From positions 1,116,001-1,180,000 of the forward strand of contig OY723301.1 of assembly GCA_963210315.1 (NCBI GenBank): 64,000 nucleotides of DNA. Direction: 5' to 3'. The notes beneath the pieces are model-generated. The model had not been told where the DNA came from. It saw nothing but the letters and a program-made list of their open reading frames with translations, and ran no database searches. This document shows, piece after piece, positions 40,141 through 50,298 of this stretch (position 1 is the stretch's first letter; every line of letters begins with the position of its first letter). The stretch comes from Rhynchopus euleeides. Taxonomy: Eukaryota; Euglenozoa; Diplonemea; Diplonemida; Diplonemidae. The position numbers and the translations under genes were made by a program.

Positions 40141-42169
40141 CATACATCGGGCGTTATTGCGTTACCAGTAACGGTAATACCGTTATTTTTTCGGTAAAAT
40201 AACTTACCGTTAATAACGTTCCAGAACGGCCGAATAACGTTATCCGAAAATCGGTAACGTTATTTTTCCGCGTTATACCGTTATCGATAACGGTAATACC
40301 GTTATTACCGTTATCAGGAACGGTAATAACGTTATCGGTAACGTTATTACCGTTATTACCGTTATCGGTAACGGTAATACCGTTATCAGTAACGGTAATA
40401 ACGTTATCGGTAACGTTATTACCGTTATTACCGGTAATACCGCGTTATTTTCGGTATTTTTGGGCAACTTCTATAGGGGGACCCTTTTCGAATTTTTTTT
40501 TCGGGGTGGCCAGAATGGGCTGTTTTAGGCTATTTGAGGCCATTTTCGAGCAAATTTTTGGGTTTAGAGCCACGCAAAGGGTCTAAAATGGGCATGCCAA
40601 TCTCAAAAAAATGCTCAAAATTCCGAGAGATTTCAGATTTTTCGAATTTTTTGACCGAGAAAATTCTGACCCCAAAATGTGGTCCTTGTGGTCTGGAACT
40701 GTCCGTTGTCGAAGGAATTGGTGAAAAAATCGTGATTTTTGGCCTCTGGATCACCCATGCCGTCCCAAAAATCAAGCAAAAGAGGTTTGGTAGGTGCATT
40801 TTTGGGTGAACATGAGCCATTGTGCCAACCTGCTTGATTTCACCCGAAAATTGGAATCCGTTGAATATGGTTTCTGATGAAAATGTGAAAATTTTCGACC
40901 TTCTTCGCAGTTTTTGCCACTTCCTTGCCCCATCTTTCCCACCCAAAATCGAAGTACCGTGAATGGTGTTGTTGAAAGGTCCAAATTGCGTTGGTTGTGC
41001 GTAGTTCTGCCGAAATCGTGCACACGTTGTGCATAGTGCATGTGTAACGCCATTTGCGACCAAAATGTAAATTTCCTGCACCCGAGCGTTGACGCTTCCA
41101 CACACCCTTACAAACCCACTTGCCTGATGAAGGGGGTGGTGTGTAGAGCACGTTTGGCAGGGCTGAATGACACTTTCCGCGCGAAGGTCGTGTGCGTAAT
41201 TAAAAAACGGTCCGAGGGCCGGAGGCCCGAGGCCTTTTTTTACCTGCACGAGGGTGCAATTGAGGCCGATACGGGGTGCAGATGATGGTTTCTTGCACAA
41301 CCCAGTCATGTTTTGCACATCACGACGAACTCGGAAATTCCTCATATTTGCACTCCAGGTCTCATATTTGCACTGGTGCAAATATGGGACCTGGAGTGCG
41401 TGCAAATAATGACTGGGGGGTGCAAGAAAGTTCAAATTGTGTAGTTCCTGCGTACTTCGTGCGTAGCCCGAGCGTACTTTGGGTAGTTCGTGCGTATATT
41501 GTGCGAAGCGTCTTTGACAGCACCAGTAACGGACTTTTGGAACGTAACTATTTTAGAACGGACCGGGAAAAAATGGGCACGTCGCTACTTCGCGCTACTT
41601 CGTCGCTCGTAACGAGTAAAAATATCAGGTGGTTTATACACCGCCAATGTGAGGTGTGCGGGTGTATTCCTGAAGGATTCACTTCTGCGTCCACACTGAG
41701 TGATTTTGGAGTGATTTTCACTCCAAATTTCACTCCAGGAACATTGGATGCTGCAAGGTTGCAGGGGTTTCTGCAGTATTTGCCTTGAAAAAGCCAAAAA
41801 ACATGATTTTTTCACGAAACTCGACATGTCCGTGCGTTATTATCCAAAAAATGGTCCCAGGGGGGTATTCTGGAGCCATCTCCACCAAAAACTACACCAT
41901 CCGCCCGCAAAATTGTCCGAATAACGCAAGTTTTCATGAAAATAACGGAAAAATAACGCGTTATTTTAGGAGAAAACGTTTTCCAATTTTTTGACATCAC
42001 GGAGTGGCCCCCTGGAGTGATATTTTACCCAAGAAAATTCTTTTAGGGGGGGTAGGGACCCGAGTTTCGGGTCAGATTCACCGGGAAATGCTGCCTTTTT
42101 TGGGGTCAAAAAATAACGCAAAAATAACGTTATTACCGTTACTGGTAACGGAATAACGCCCAATGTATG
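40141..42169. mobile_element. 2.03-kb element with CATACAT(C/T)GGGCGTT ends and 6-bp TSD
   Basis: Left end CATACATCGGGCGTTATT and right end (inverse) CATACATTGGGCGTTATT, flanked by TGCATG on both sides (40135-40140, 42170-42175). Sub-terminal DNA is a tandem array of GGTAACGTTATTACCGTTAT variants, about 300 bp on the left and shorter on the right. The AT-rich interior has no convincing protein frame. A stretch at 41536-41578 resembles an end of the 329-bp miniature element. Superfamily is unknown. It is non-autonomous, and its crisp duplication suggests modest age. Confidence 0.8.
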
Positions 42170-42714
42170 TGCATGCAAGTAAAATACATGTATTTTACTT
42201 GCATGCAAGTATTTTACTTGTCATGCAAGTATTATACATGTATTTTACTTGTCATGCAAGTATTTTACATGTATTTTACTTGTCATGCAAGTATTTTACA
42301 TGTATAATACTTGCATGACAAGTATTATACATGTAAAATACATGTAAATGCATGAAATATACATGTAAAATACATGTATATCAAGTAAAAATGCATGTAT
42401 AATAGTTGACATGCAAGTATTATACATGTATTTTTACTTGATATACATGTATTTTACATGTATATTTCAGGCATATACATGTATTATACATGTATAATAG
42501 TTGACATGCAAGTATTATACATGTATAATACATGTATATACTTGTAGTTATACATGTAAAATTTACAAGATCCCACCGTGAAACCTCCGATGGCGGCGTG
42601 GGGCACGTCTCGTTGGTGCAAACCCGCGGGTGTGCACCCAGCGGCGGCAGTCAACCCAACTCTCCCCTGCCTGTAGAGGCAGAAGCAGAGCCATCCGACA
42701 TCACACAGCACACC

Positions 42715-44475
42715 TCACACGTGATGCGGTGTCGGCGGCTGTGCCGGGTCTGGAGGAGGCGAGACAGATCGATTGGACCTTGTGCCTGCCCCTGCGGCCC
42801 TCGGCCTGTCTGTGGCATCGTGCAGCGCACGGGGCACTCTGCACACCCCACACACGCTCAGCCCCCACTGCGGCTTGAACTCATGCGCCGGGAACGACGC
42901 GCGCCCCACCGGCGGCAGCCCCGGCCGCACCGGAGCCGCCGCCACCGCCAGCGCGGGCACCCCCGCAGCCCCACCGACACCCAGGGTGGGGTCCGCAGCG
43001 GCAGCCCCTGCAGACGGCTGCCCTTTGGAGTCGAGCGACTCCCAGATATCCGCCAGCTTGCGGAAGACATTCGCCTTCGCCACCTCTGGGTCGACCGCCA
43101 CTACAGGCCGCACCTCCCGATACTCCGGGGCAGCATGCGCGGCGGGGGCAGCCGCAGGCACACGCTGTGGCGGCGGCTGCTGCTGCTGCACTGCCGCCGG
43201 CACTGCCACCGTCCCGACAGGGCCTCGCAGGACACCCGATGGGGACACAGACAGCGCCTGTGCCACACGCTCCCGGATGTGTGGGCTCACGTCGCGCGTT
43301 GCAGGTGTTGGGGGTGACGGGCGGACTGGCTGCGGGCTGCTGCGGGGTGTCGACGCCCTGACCTCTGCAGTGCCGCGCGGCGAAGGCGGGGGGTAGCGTG
43401 CTGCGGATTGCGGGGCGGCGGCGGCGGGAGGTGCAGCAGTCTCCTGCGGGGGGGCGGAGGCGGCGGCGGCGCCTTGGTGCGGCTGTGGTTTGGGCTGCGG
43501 GGGGGGCACCGGTGCCTCGTTCTTCCGCTGCGGCACGGCGGGTGGGATGCGTGTCCTCTTCACGGTGGCGGCGGGGCTCTTCGGCTTGCCGGCAGAGGGG
43601 GCGCGGCGGGGCACCGGTGACGGCGACGGTGTGGAGGCGGCGGCGCGTCCCTTCGCTGCGCTGGCTCGCTGCGGCGTGCGGCCCCGAGGCGTGCCCACCC
43701 CTGGGCTGGAGGTGGCGCGCATGGCGGATGACGGCTGCTGCGGGCTGCGCGTGGCCCTGCCGCGCGCCACCGTGGGAGTCACCTGCACCGACACCGAGGG
43801 GCGTGGCGGGGCTGCGGCGGCGGCGGCGGGTGTGGGTGCGGCCGGCTCGCGCGGCTGCCTGGGGAGGCGGGCTCCATCCGCGGTCTGCGACACGCCGTAC
43901 TTCGGGCGGATCACCAGCGTCTCGCCCCCCTGGAAGGGGAGAAGGTCCTGCCGATTCGACAGCTGCAGCCCTGCAGGTGTGGTGTGTGTGGTGGTGGTGT
44001 CTTGTTGTGCCTGAGTGATGGTGGCCCCTCCAGGACACAGTGAACCACACTCCAGCAGGTGTTGATGTCATGCCGGCTTTCGCCGGTTTCTCGGCGAGTG
44101 TGGATGTGTCTCGGGGCATACCTTCAGGGGCGAAGACGCTGACCTGCGACGCCTTGAGTGACACATTGTTCTCCGGCCCAAAGGCGAACAGCCGAACCAC
44201 CTCTTGTATCAGATCCGATGTGTCCCTGTAGTGTGTGGAGGCAGGCCGTGAAATGAGTGAGTCCACCCGCGCTACACCCCTCCCCCACACAGCGTGTTTG
44301 ATGAGAACAAGTCAAAGCGATGTGCCAGTCTGAACGGCACCTCACCCCACCACCGCCTCCCCCCCCCGTCTCAAGCTGTGTGGTCTGTGTGTCACAGGAC
44401 ATACGCATCGTCGTCGAGACGCACTTTCAAAGCCTCTTCTTCGCTATCGCTGTCGCGTCTGACCCACAGCTTCAT
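42715..44475 (-). CDS. Protein with ubiquitin-like/PB1-like N-terminus and Pro/Ala-rich body, three exons
   Basis: Exons 44405-44475, 44122-44225 and 42715-43970 join in frame to 476 residues. Introns of 179 and 151 bp start GTATGT and GTATGC and end CACTACAG and CACCTGCAG. The first ~90 residues, readable only after splicing, have the alternating strand/helix pattern of a ubiquitin or PB1 fold: MKLWVRRDSDSEEEALKVRL, then SDLIQEVVRLFAFGP, KASQVSVFAPEGLQLS and GGETLVIRPKYG. Then come ~280 residues of Pro/Ala/Gln/Ser low complexity and a C-terminal block with HEFKPQWGLSVCGVCRVPR followed by ALHDATDRP, a likely zinc-binding Cys/His motif. The start is uncertain: the first exon may extend to an acceptor at 44633-44634. 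No enzyme motif was found; the layout suggests an adaptor or scaffold. Confidence 0.75.
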
Positions 44476-45465
44476 CGGTGTTGTGTAAGTGCAGCGCCAG
44501 GGCCAGGGCCAAACCCACTTTGCGCCCAGTGGGGCAAATGCCTCCGGCGGCCTGTCGTGGAACAGGTGGAACAGGTCGCAAAGCGACACCTCGAAACAAC
44601 TACACCATCCCGACTTCTGCGCCTCCGCAGAACTGCATGTGTGACACGCAAATATCTCGAGTTGGGGGGGGGGGGGGAGCGAGGCGGTGGGTTGGGGGGG
44701 AAAACTACCCCTCTTTGTTGAGACAAGATTTACTACGCTTCGAGCGAAGCATACACCGCCATACACACTCACATACACTACCACTGCCCAGGCGGATTCA
44801 ATCCCCTCCGCCCAAGCCCCCCCTCTGGCTCTCCCATCCGCCCACCCCCCGCCCAAATCCTCAACATTGCTGCCAATGAAGGCGGCTGGACTGAGTTTCC
44901 TTTGTATAACCCCCAGCCGGCGGAATGCCTTGCTTATTTTCTGGGTGTTACTGGGGGGGGGGGGGGGGGGTCGTTGCCAGCGTAGGAAGTGTGGGGGCGG
45001 GGTGGGGGCGGGTTGGGATTTGTGCACTGCCGGTGGTTTGCAGAATAATATAGAAAACGAATCAGAGAGAGAGAAAAAAAAACGAATGCAGCGGACAGCG
45101 GCACCGGCAGTTCGAGGCAGCAAGGGGGGAGGTGGGCTTGGCATTGGAGTCACTATATGTGCGACCTGTGGGAAGCAATGCAGAGGTGCAACAGAAAGTT
45201 GCCCCCTCTCCCTTCATTCGCAATGCAGACCGAGGCGGGGGAGGGTGTGGGGTGCTTCAGTGGCCCACACTGCGATCCACTCGTAGCACTCTAGACGAGA
45301 ATCACGTTTTATTGGAGTGCATGACGCAACAACCACCCTACTTTTGACACGATTACCAGGCCCACACTTGGTTCATCCGGTGGTTCGTTCTGTGGCAGCG
45401 TGAGTTGTGTCAAGCACACTTCATTCCGACTTCAGCTTGGCCATCTGAAAAACATACAGGCCTTG
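44476..45465. other. Spacer, possibly including an upstream exon of the ubiquitin-like gene
   Basis: The minus frame stays open from 44475 to beyond 44632, where ACACATGCAG could be a trans- or cis-acceptor. G runs lie at 44667 and 44953-44970. The frame further upstream is low-complexity and not trusted. Confidence 0.4.
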
Positions 45466-45725
45466 CTGCTGCCAGCTGTCTACGGCAGGCATCAACGCAT
45501 CGCAAGAAGCGCAATAGCTAGGCGAGGAAGAGAGGGGGTGATAGAGAGAAAGAGATACCGCCTGTTGTTTGGCGGCGTGCCGCATTCTACACAGAAGCCA
45601 GCACCCACACCACTGGCTGCCCGCATCGGCTCGCCTTTTCAAGGCCTGTGCTGTGGTGCGGCCTCCAGGTGGCGGCCACCCCCGCCCCTCCTAGGGCATG
45701 GCTTGGCTACCCTTCGGTCTGCATC

Positions 45726-46817
45726 TCAGTCATCTCGTGGCGGGAGGTATCCGAGGATCTGATTCCTGTGCCGCCCGAAGTCAGGCGGGGCCGGCCACAG
45801 CCAGTGCCACTTGAAGGAGGGCGTGTCTCCGAAGACCTCGTGCACCATGTCGTTTTTGGTGGGGGTGACGCCCTTCCGCCGGTCGATCCCGGCGACCCCA
45901 GTTGTGACTGTGTGAAACTGGTCGCACATCATCGCCATTGTGAAGAGCAAGAAGAGCAGCCCCTCCATCACGAGAAAGAACACCTGCAGTAGGGGTGTGC
46001 GTGTAGGGTGGTTTGGCAGAAGCAGGCAGTGCCATGTGCAGAGGGATTCACACAACACCACCAGAGTGAAGGATTTATCAGAAAGCGTAAAGTACAAATG
46101 AGAATGGGGAAGTGACAAGCATTGGCATCATACCGGGAGCCCGAGGTGGCATTCGCCAGAGTCGAAGAACGCCTCAAACACCTTGATCACGACAGAGTCG
46201 TCGTGCCTGTGCCTGCGCCGACCCCTGCGCAGCACAACAGGCGCGGCTGTCCTGTCGCTGACGGTGGAGGCGCAGGACCCCGCACGGAAGATGACCACGC
46301 CCAGCGAGAAGGTCGAGATGAGGAAGATGTAGAAGAGGAAGAGCAGGAAGAGCTTGTGGTTCAGCACACCCACGCAGTTGTTGACCCAGGGGCAGAAGTG
46401 GTCCATCTTGCTGACGCAGCGGTCGGTGCATGAATCGTGGTGCGCACGCGGAGGCTTATAGCTCCAGCACCTCCGGCACCACGACCGGTAGGGAACCTTG
46501 CTCGATGGGTCCGGCTGACGCTCGTGCTCCTCGCGCTCGGGCAGAGGGCGTGCCCCGTAGGGCACGGCGCCGGGGTCGGTCAGCATCGCCCGGATGTGAC
46601 TCAGGTAGCACATCGCTGCCAAGAACAGCATCGTCGCCTCCAGGGCAAGCCCTGTGCCTGTTGCGAAGCCGTGCCAGTGGTAGATGATGTCCGTCACGAC
46701 GTACACCGCATAGCCGATGAGGAACCACGTAATCAGGGCCATGAACAGCCCGCAGCAGTCGATGCTCTGTGGTGGTGGGGTGGGTGTTGTCGGTGTGTCC
46801 GGAGAGGCTGTGGGCAT
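45726..46817 (-). CDS. DHHC-family protein S-acyltransferase with a DHFC active site (exons 46134-46817, 45726-45983)
   Basis: A 313-residue four-helix membrane enzyme that would transfer palmitate to cysteines of cytosolic proteins. Exon 1 ends ...CHLGLP at GTATGA. The 150-bp intron ends CTACTGCAG and exon 2 resumes in phase 0 with VFFLVMEGLLFLL. Helices lie near 24-46, 55-77, 152-172 and 229-247. Between the second and third is the cysteine-rich domain: WCRRCWSYKPPRAHHDSC, then CVSKMDHFCPWVNNCVGV. The catalytic tetrapeptide is DHFC, not DHHC; Cys and the first His are kept. A TTxE-like motif (HTVTTGVAG) follows helix 4. DHYC variants are active in yeast, so activity is likely. The ATG at 46817 is the first after the CACGGCAGCCAG acceptor region. 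The last ~20 codons and 3' flank are copied near 33.8 kb. Confidence 0.9.
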
Positions 46818-47404
46818 CCTGGCTGCCGTGATGTGCGCCTCCACGCAGTTTGTCTGAAGATCATAAAACCCTCAAGGTAGAACGCCACCGAGGGCACACA
46901 CACTTGCGCCCAACCAGTCATACCAACCATATCCGGCTGTTGTGTGTCGTCCCCATGAGTTTCATCGCCGTCATTGTGCCGCGAAGTTGCTTGTGACGAT
47001 GTGTGATCGGTCAGTAGGCAACAGGCGCGTTTCGTTTCGCAGCTGGACTGACGGCCAACCCAAACCCGGCGAAGATACACGGGAAAAGGGCAGGAAGACA
47101 GAGACCTGCCAGCAGCTGCCGTGCACGTGTGTCCGGTGCGTGCGCGAGTCGGGGCGTCGAGTGAGGGTCGGCTGGGCTGCTCTGGGCTGAATACCCAAAC
47201 GCAAACAGCAACCCCACCCACCCGCCCCCCAGGCCGGCCACCCGCAGCCTACGCCAGCACCTGTGTGAGGGGGTGCTGTGCGTGACAAGGTGTGTGGGCA
47301 GAGAGGTGGGAAATCAGAACAGGGTTCAAGCAGAGCCACTGGTATTAAAGTGTAGCTGCTGTGACGGGGCGAGGGGGGAAGAGAAAGAAAGGAGGGAGGT
47401 GGAG

Positions 47405-47665
47405 TGCAGCACTGTGCCACAGGGTTCAGCCGGCAGAGCCATTCGCAATGCAGGGTGTCTAAGCCCCGCTCAGAAGTCTAACACGTGTTTTGGGTTTCGC
47501 CGAGTGTGTCATCATGTACCCTGCCTGCTGTCTCCTCCTTGCCCTCCTGACCTCCAACACACGCTGCTGCACAGCACAGTCAGAGTGTGGTAGTGCATTA
47601 ACAGTTGAGGAATCAGCTCCGAAGGATCATACAGAGTTGTGTGTGTGGTTGTTGTTATCATCAGG
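47405..47665 (+). repeat. A-C copy of the intron-type repeat
   Basis: It matches 13926-14190 (intron of the four-helix gene) with few differences, starting at GCAGCACTGTGCCACAGGG and ending TTGTTATCATCA. Confidence 0.85.
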
Positions 47666-47729
47666 TGGCTTGGTGCGGTGGTGGAGGGGTGCTGGGTCAT
47701 CGGTTTTGATGAGAGTCCCTGTGGAAAAG

Positions 47730-48020
47730 CGAGGTCAGACCGCCCGTCGATAGGTATTTGTCAATCACTGCCCGGAGGGCTGCCGAATTAGTACACACCG
47801 AGGGATTGGGTTGTCATCATGCACTTTCCAGGGAGGCATGGGTGTGCTGAGGGAGGCCAGGAAGCTGCTGCTAGTGGGATGCTGGCAGTGTTGCTGGCAC
47901 AACATGATGCATACAGTGCAGGCTTTCACGGAGTCAGACCGCCCGTCGATAGGTATTTGTCAATCACTGCCCGGAGGGCTGCCGAATTAGTACACACCGA
48001 GGGATTAGGTTGTCATCATA
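47730..48020 (+). repeat. Direct repeat of ~90 bp
   Basis: The stretch starting GGTCAGACCGCCCGTCGATA and ending GGTTGTCATCAT occurs at about 47730-47819 and 47931-48020 with one or two differences. The 110 bp between is unique. Confidence 0.85.
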
Positions 48021-48107
48021 TCCGCTGTGTGGATGGCTTGCAATAGGCATGCTGAGCTTCCAACTGACGTGGAACGTCGAAAGAAGGATAGCCAGACAAA
48101 CGTGACA

Positions 48108-48726
48108 GGGTTCAGCCGGCAGAGCTATTCGCAATGCAGGGTGTCTAAGCCCCGCTCAGAAGTCTAACACGTGTTTTGGGTTTCGCCGAGTGTGTCATCA
48201 TGTCGCCATGTGCTGTTGTGGCACCGCCTCGTGCAGTGCGGGCAATGAGGTGCCTTTGGAACTGTCTCGGAGAGGTACCTATGCAACCGCTGCCACAAGT
48301 AGGCATGCGGCCACTCAAACGCCTTCCTTTGCTGCACCCTTTGGGTTGTGTGGAGGGGATGTTCCGCGTCCCCAGCACACGCTGCTGCACAGCACAGTCA
48401 GAGTGTGGTAGTGCATTAACAGTTGAGAAATCAGCTCCGAAGGATCATACAGAGTTGTGTGTGTGGTTGTTGTTATCATCAGGTGGGTTCGGTGTGGGTG
48501 TGGTGCCGTGATGTGGTGGTGCCTTCTTGCAGCACTGTCTCGGAGAGGTACCTATGCAACCGCTGCCACAAGTAGACATGCGGCCACTCAAACGCCTTCC
48601 TTTGCTGTGAGGTGTGCAGCACTGTGCCACAGGGTTCAGCCGGCAGAGCCATTCGCAATGCAGGGTGTCTAAGCCCCGCTCAGAAGTCTAACACGTGTTT
48701 TGGGTTTCGCCGAGTGTGTCATCATG
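48108..48726 (+). repeat. A-B-C-B-A copy of the intron-type repeat
   Basis: It is almost identical to 13422-14038 over 617-619 bp, in the same orientation and module order. Confidence 0.88.
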
Positions 48727-49894
48727 TAACCCGTCTTCCAACGGCGAGACGTTTCTGCCTCTGAATGAACAAGCAATCACGAGCACAACACCGAACAATC
48801 GATGCGAGGTCAGAGGGGGCCGGGTGGGGATGGGGGCTGGGTTGGCACCTCTCAGCTCAAACATATATTAGTTCTCTACGTGCACCATCATACTCGATGG
48901 AATGGCCTTCCCTATGATGCATCTTTGCGGAATCCTTCTTCGAATATTCCTTCAGGCAATCTGCACTGTATACGCATTTGCCCAAAAAGAGTACACGCGG
49001 CAACACATGCACGGCCCAGGGGCACGTCAACGATACACAACATACACCAACCACTGGTTGCACATGGGTGGGGGAGCGTGAGGATACAATGACAGCGAGT
49101 GCAGGGCAACGCATGCTGGGCGGGGCTGTTTAAGGCTGCAGAAGAACCCATCCACAACCCCCTTACAACAGGGGCGGAGCGGGGAGTGCGCCAGCAGCAA
49201 AGGAAAACAGACACCGCGGCAACAGCTGCGTTGCCACACACCGACAGGACAGGGAAGGAGGACCTTGGGTCAGGGGGAAATAGAGGCAACACGGCGCATT
49301 CGCGGTGTCACACACACAACAAATAAAAAACTGGGTATTTTTTCTTGCTTGTCTCCGAGAAGGTGCTGTGCGGACTGCGTCCTCCAGATTATACTCACCC
49401 TTGCAGAGCACACATGCAACGCCTCAGTCACATCACAGAAGCGAACAGAAGCGGGGGGGTCGGGGGTGGGGATGCGGAGGGGAACAGGGGCGTCTTAATA
49501 CAAATAGGGGATGTGTGGCTTCTTAGCATTTTTCATCGCTCCGAGTTGAGGTCAGTCTGAGGCAGCGAGTCTCTTGTTCACCGAAGAGGAGGTGGATGTA
49601 TATTTTTTGCCAGCATAATCTGCTGTGTTGAGACGTGTTGTGTGCGCTGGTGGACAACGCGCTCCCTCATGCATCACGGCACAAGCGTTGTGAGCGGGGG
49701 GCACGGCACAGCCTTTACCAATTTGTTCTAGCGGATGGGGATGCGGGGAGAGAGAGAGAGGCAGAGAAAGAGCAATACTTACAACAAGCCGAAGGAGAAT
49801 GCCGGTGGTACAATGTGGCTTCGGCAATCACAGACAGGCAGGGGCCTGCGCTGGCTATCAGCAGAACTGGCGCCTGCGTAGATCAATTCCTTTT

Positions 49895-50290
49895 TCAGTA
49901 AGGCGCCTGGCGAATCCCCCACTTGGTGGACACAGGCGACACAGGCCAGCGGCGGGTCTCCGTCGCGAGGTGGTAGTAAGCCAGGTCGTGGGCGAGGTGG
50001 TTTGCTGCCTTCTCCTGTGCCTCTGCCTGCGACGCCTCGAGGCGGAGGCAGAACTCTTCGTTGCGCGCGATGGCAGCCGCGTTGGCCTCCTCCATCGCAG
50101 CCGTGCGCTGCTTGCTCTCCACCATGTAAGCCGCCGTGCTGTCGTAGCGGCGCGACTCCGTCAGAAGCGCATCGCTCCGCGCAGACTCAAGCGTCGTCAT
50201 CCCCAGCGGCATTGCCTGCTTCACAGCCAGAGGCGACGCCGGCGCGTCCCCAACGATGCGCTGCGGCGAGGTGTGGTACATCACGGCCAT
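49895..50290 (-). CDS. Unrecognised 131-aa coiled-coil protein
   Basis: It starts MAVMYHTSPQRIVGDAPASP at ATG 50290, 6 nt after AGACAACCTATTCAG, a good acceptor. Residues ~45-105 are rich in Ala, Glu, Gln and Arg with heptad-like spacing (AAYMVESKQRTAAMEEANAA, then FCLRLEASQAEAQEKAANHL), suggesting a coiled coil. The end has a distinct basic/aromatic block (ETRRWPVSPVSTKWGIRQAP). There is no signal, membrane helix or enzyme motif. It could be a structural component, for example of the cytoskeleton, but nothing here proves it. Confidence 0.72.
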   Translation of the reverse strand: MAVMYHTSPQRIVGDAPASPLAVKQAMPLGMTTLESARSDALLTESRRYDSTAAYMVESKQRTAAMEEANAAAIARNEEFCLRLEASQAEAQEKAANHLAHDLAYYHLATETRRWPVSPVSTKWGIRQAPY

Positions 50291-50296
50291 TGTTGA

Positions 50297-50298
50297 CT
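50297..50298 (-). promoter_or_regulatory. Probable trans-splice acceptor AG of the 131-aa gene
   Basis: CTCACTCTCCAAAGACAACC then TATTCAG lies 6 nt upstream of the ATG. Confidence 0.5.

Larger units (their letters stand above)
36760..42580. mobile_element. Palindromic AT-rich element, copy II, with two large insertions
   Basis: Ends are identical to copy I (CACGGTGGGATCTTGTAAAT and inverse), flanked by AA (36758-36759, 42581-42582). The body survives as 36760-36902, 39964-40140 and 42170-42580. Removing element III with its 2-bp duplication and element V with its 6-bp duplication leaves 723 bp, close to the 692 bp of copy I. The right end lies only 134 bp from the stop codon of the gene at 42715, so it landed in that gene's 3' flank. 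Confidence 0.8.
46818..49894. other. Long repeat-bearing spacer
   Basis: No coding region is supported. It holds A and C modules (47405-47665), a ~90-bp direct repeat (47730-47819 and 47931-48020, GTCAGACCGCCCGTCGATAG), the large A-B-C-B-A block (48108-48726), and from 48740 to 49894 ordinary non-coding DNA containing the 3' flank of the 131-aa gene. Confidence 0.55.

Noticed and set aside
40530-41435. 301-aa minus-strand frame inside the 2.03-kb element
   Set aside because: It has biased AT-rich composition and no motif, and several other frames are open too. I do not believe it is coding.
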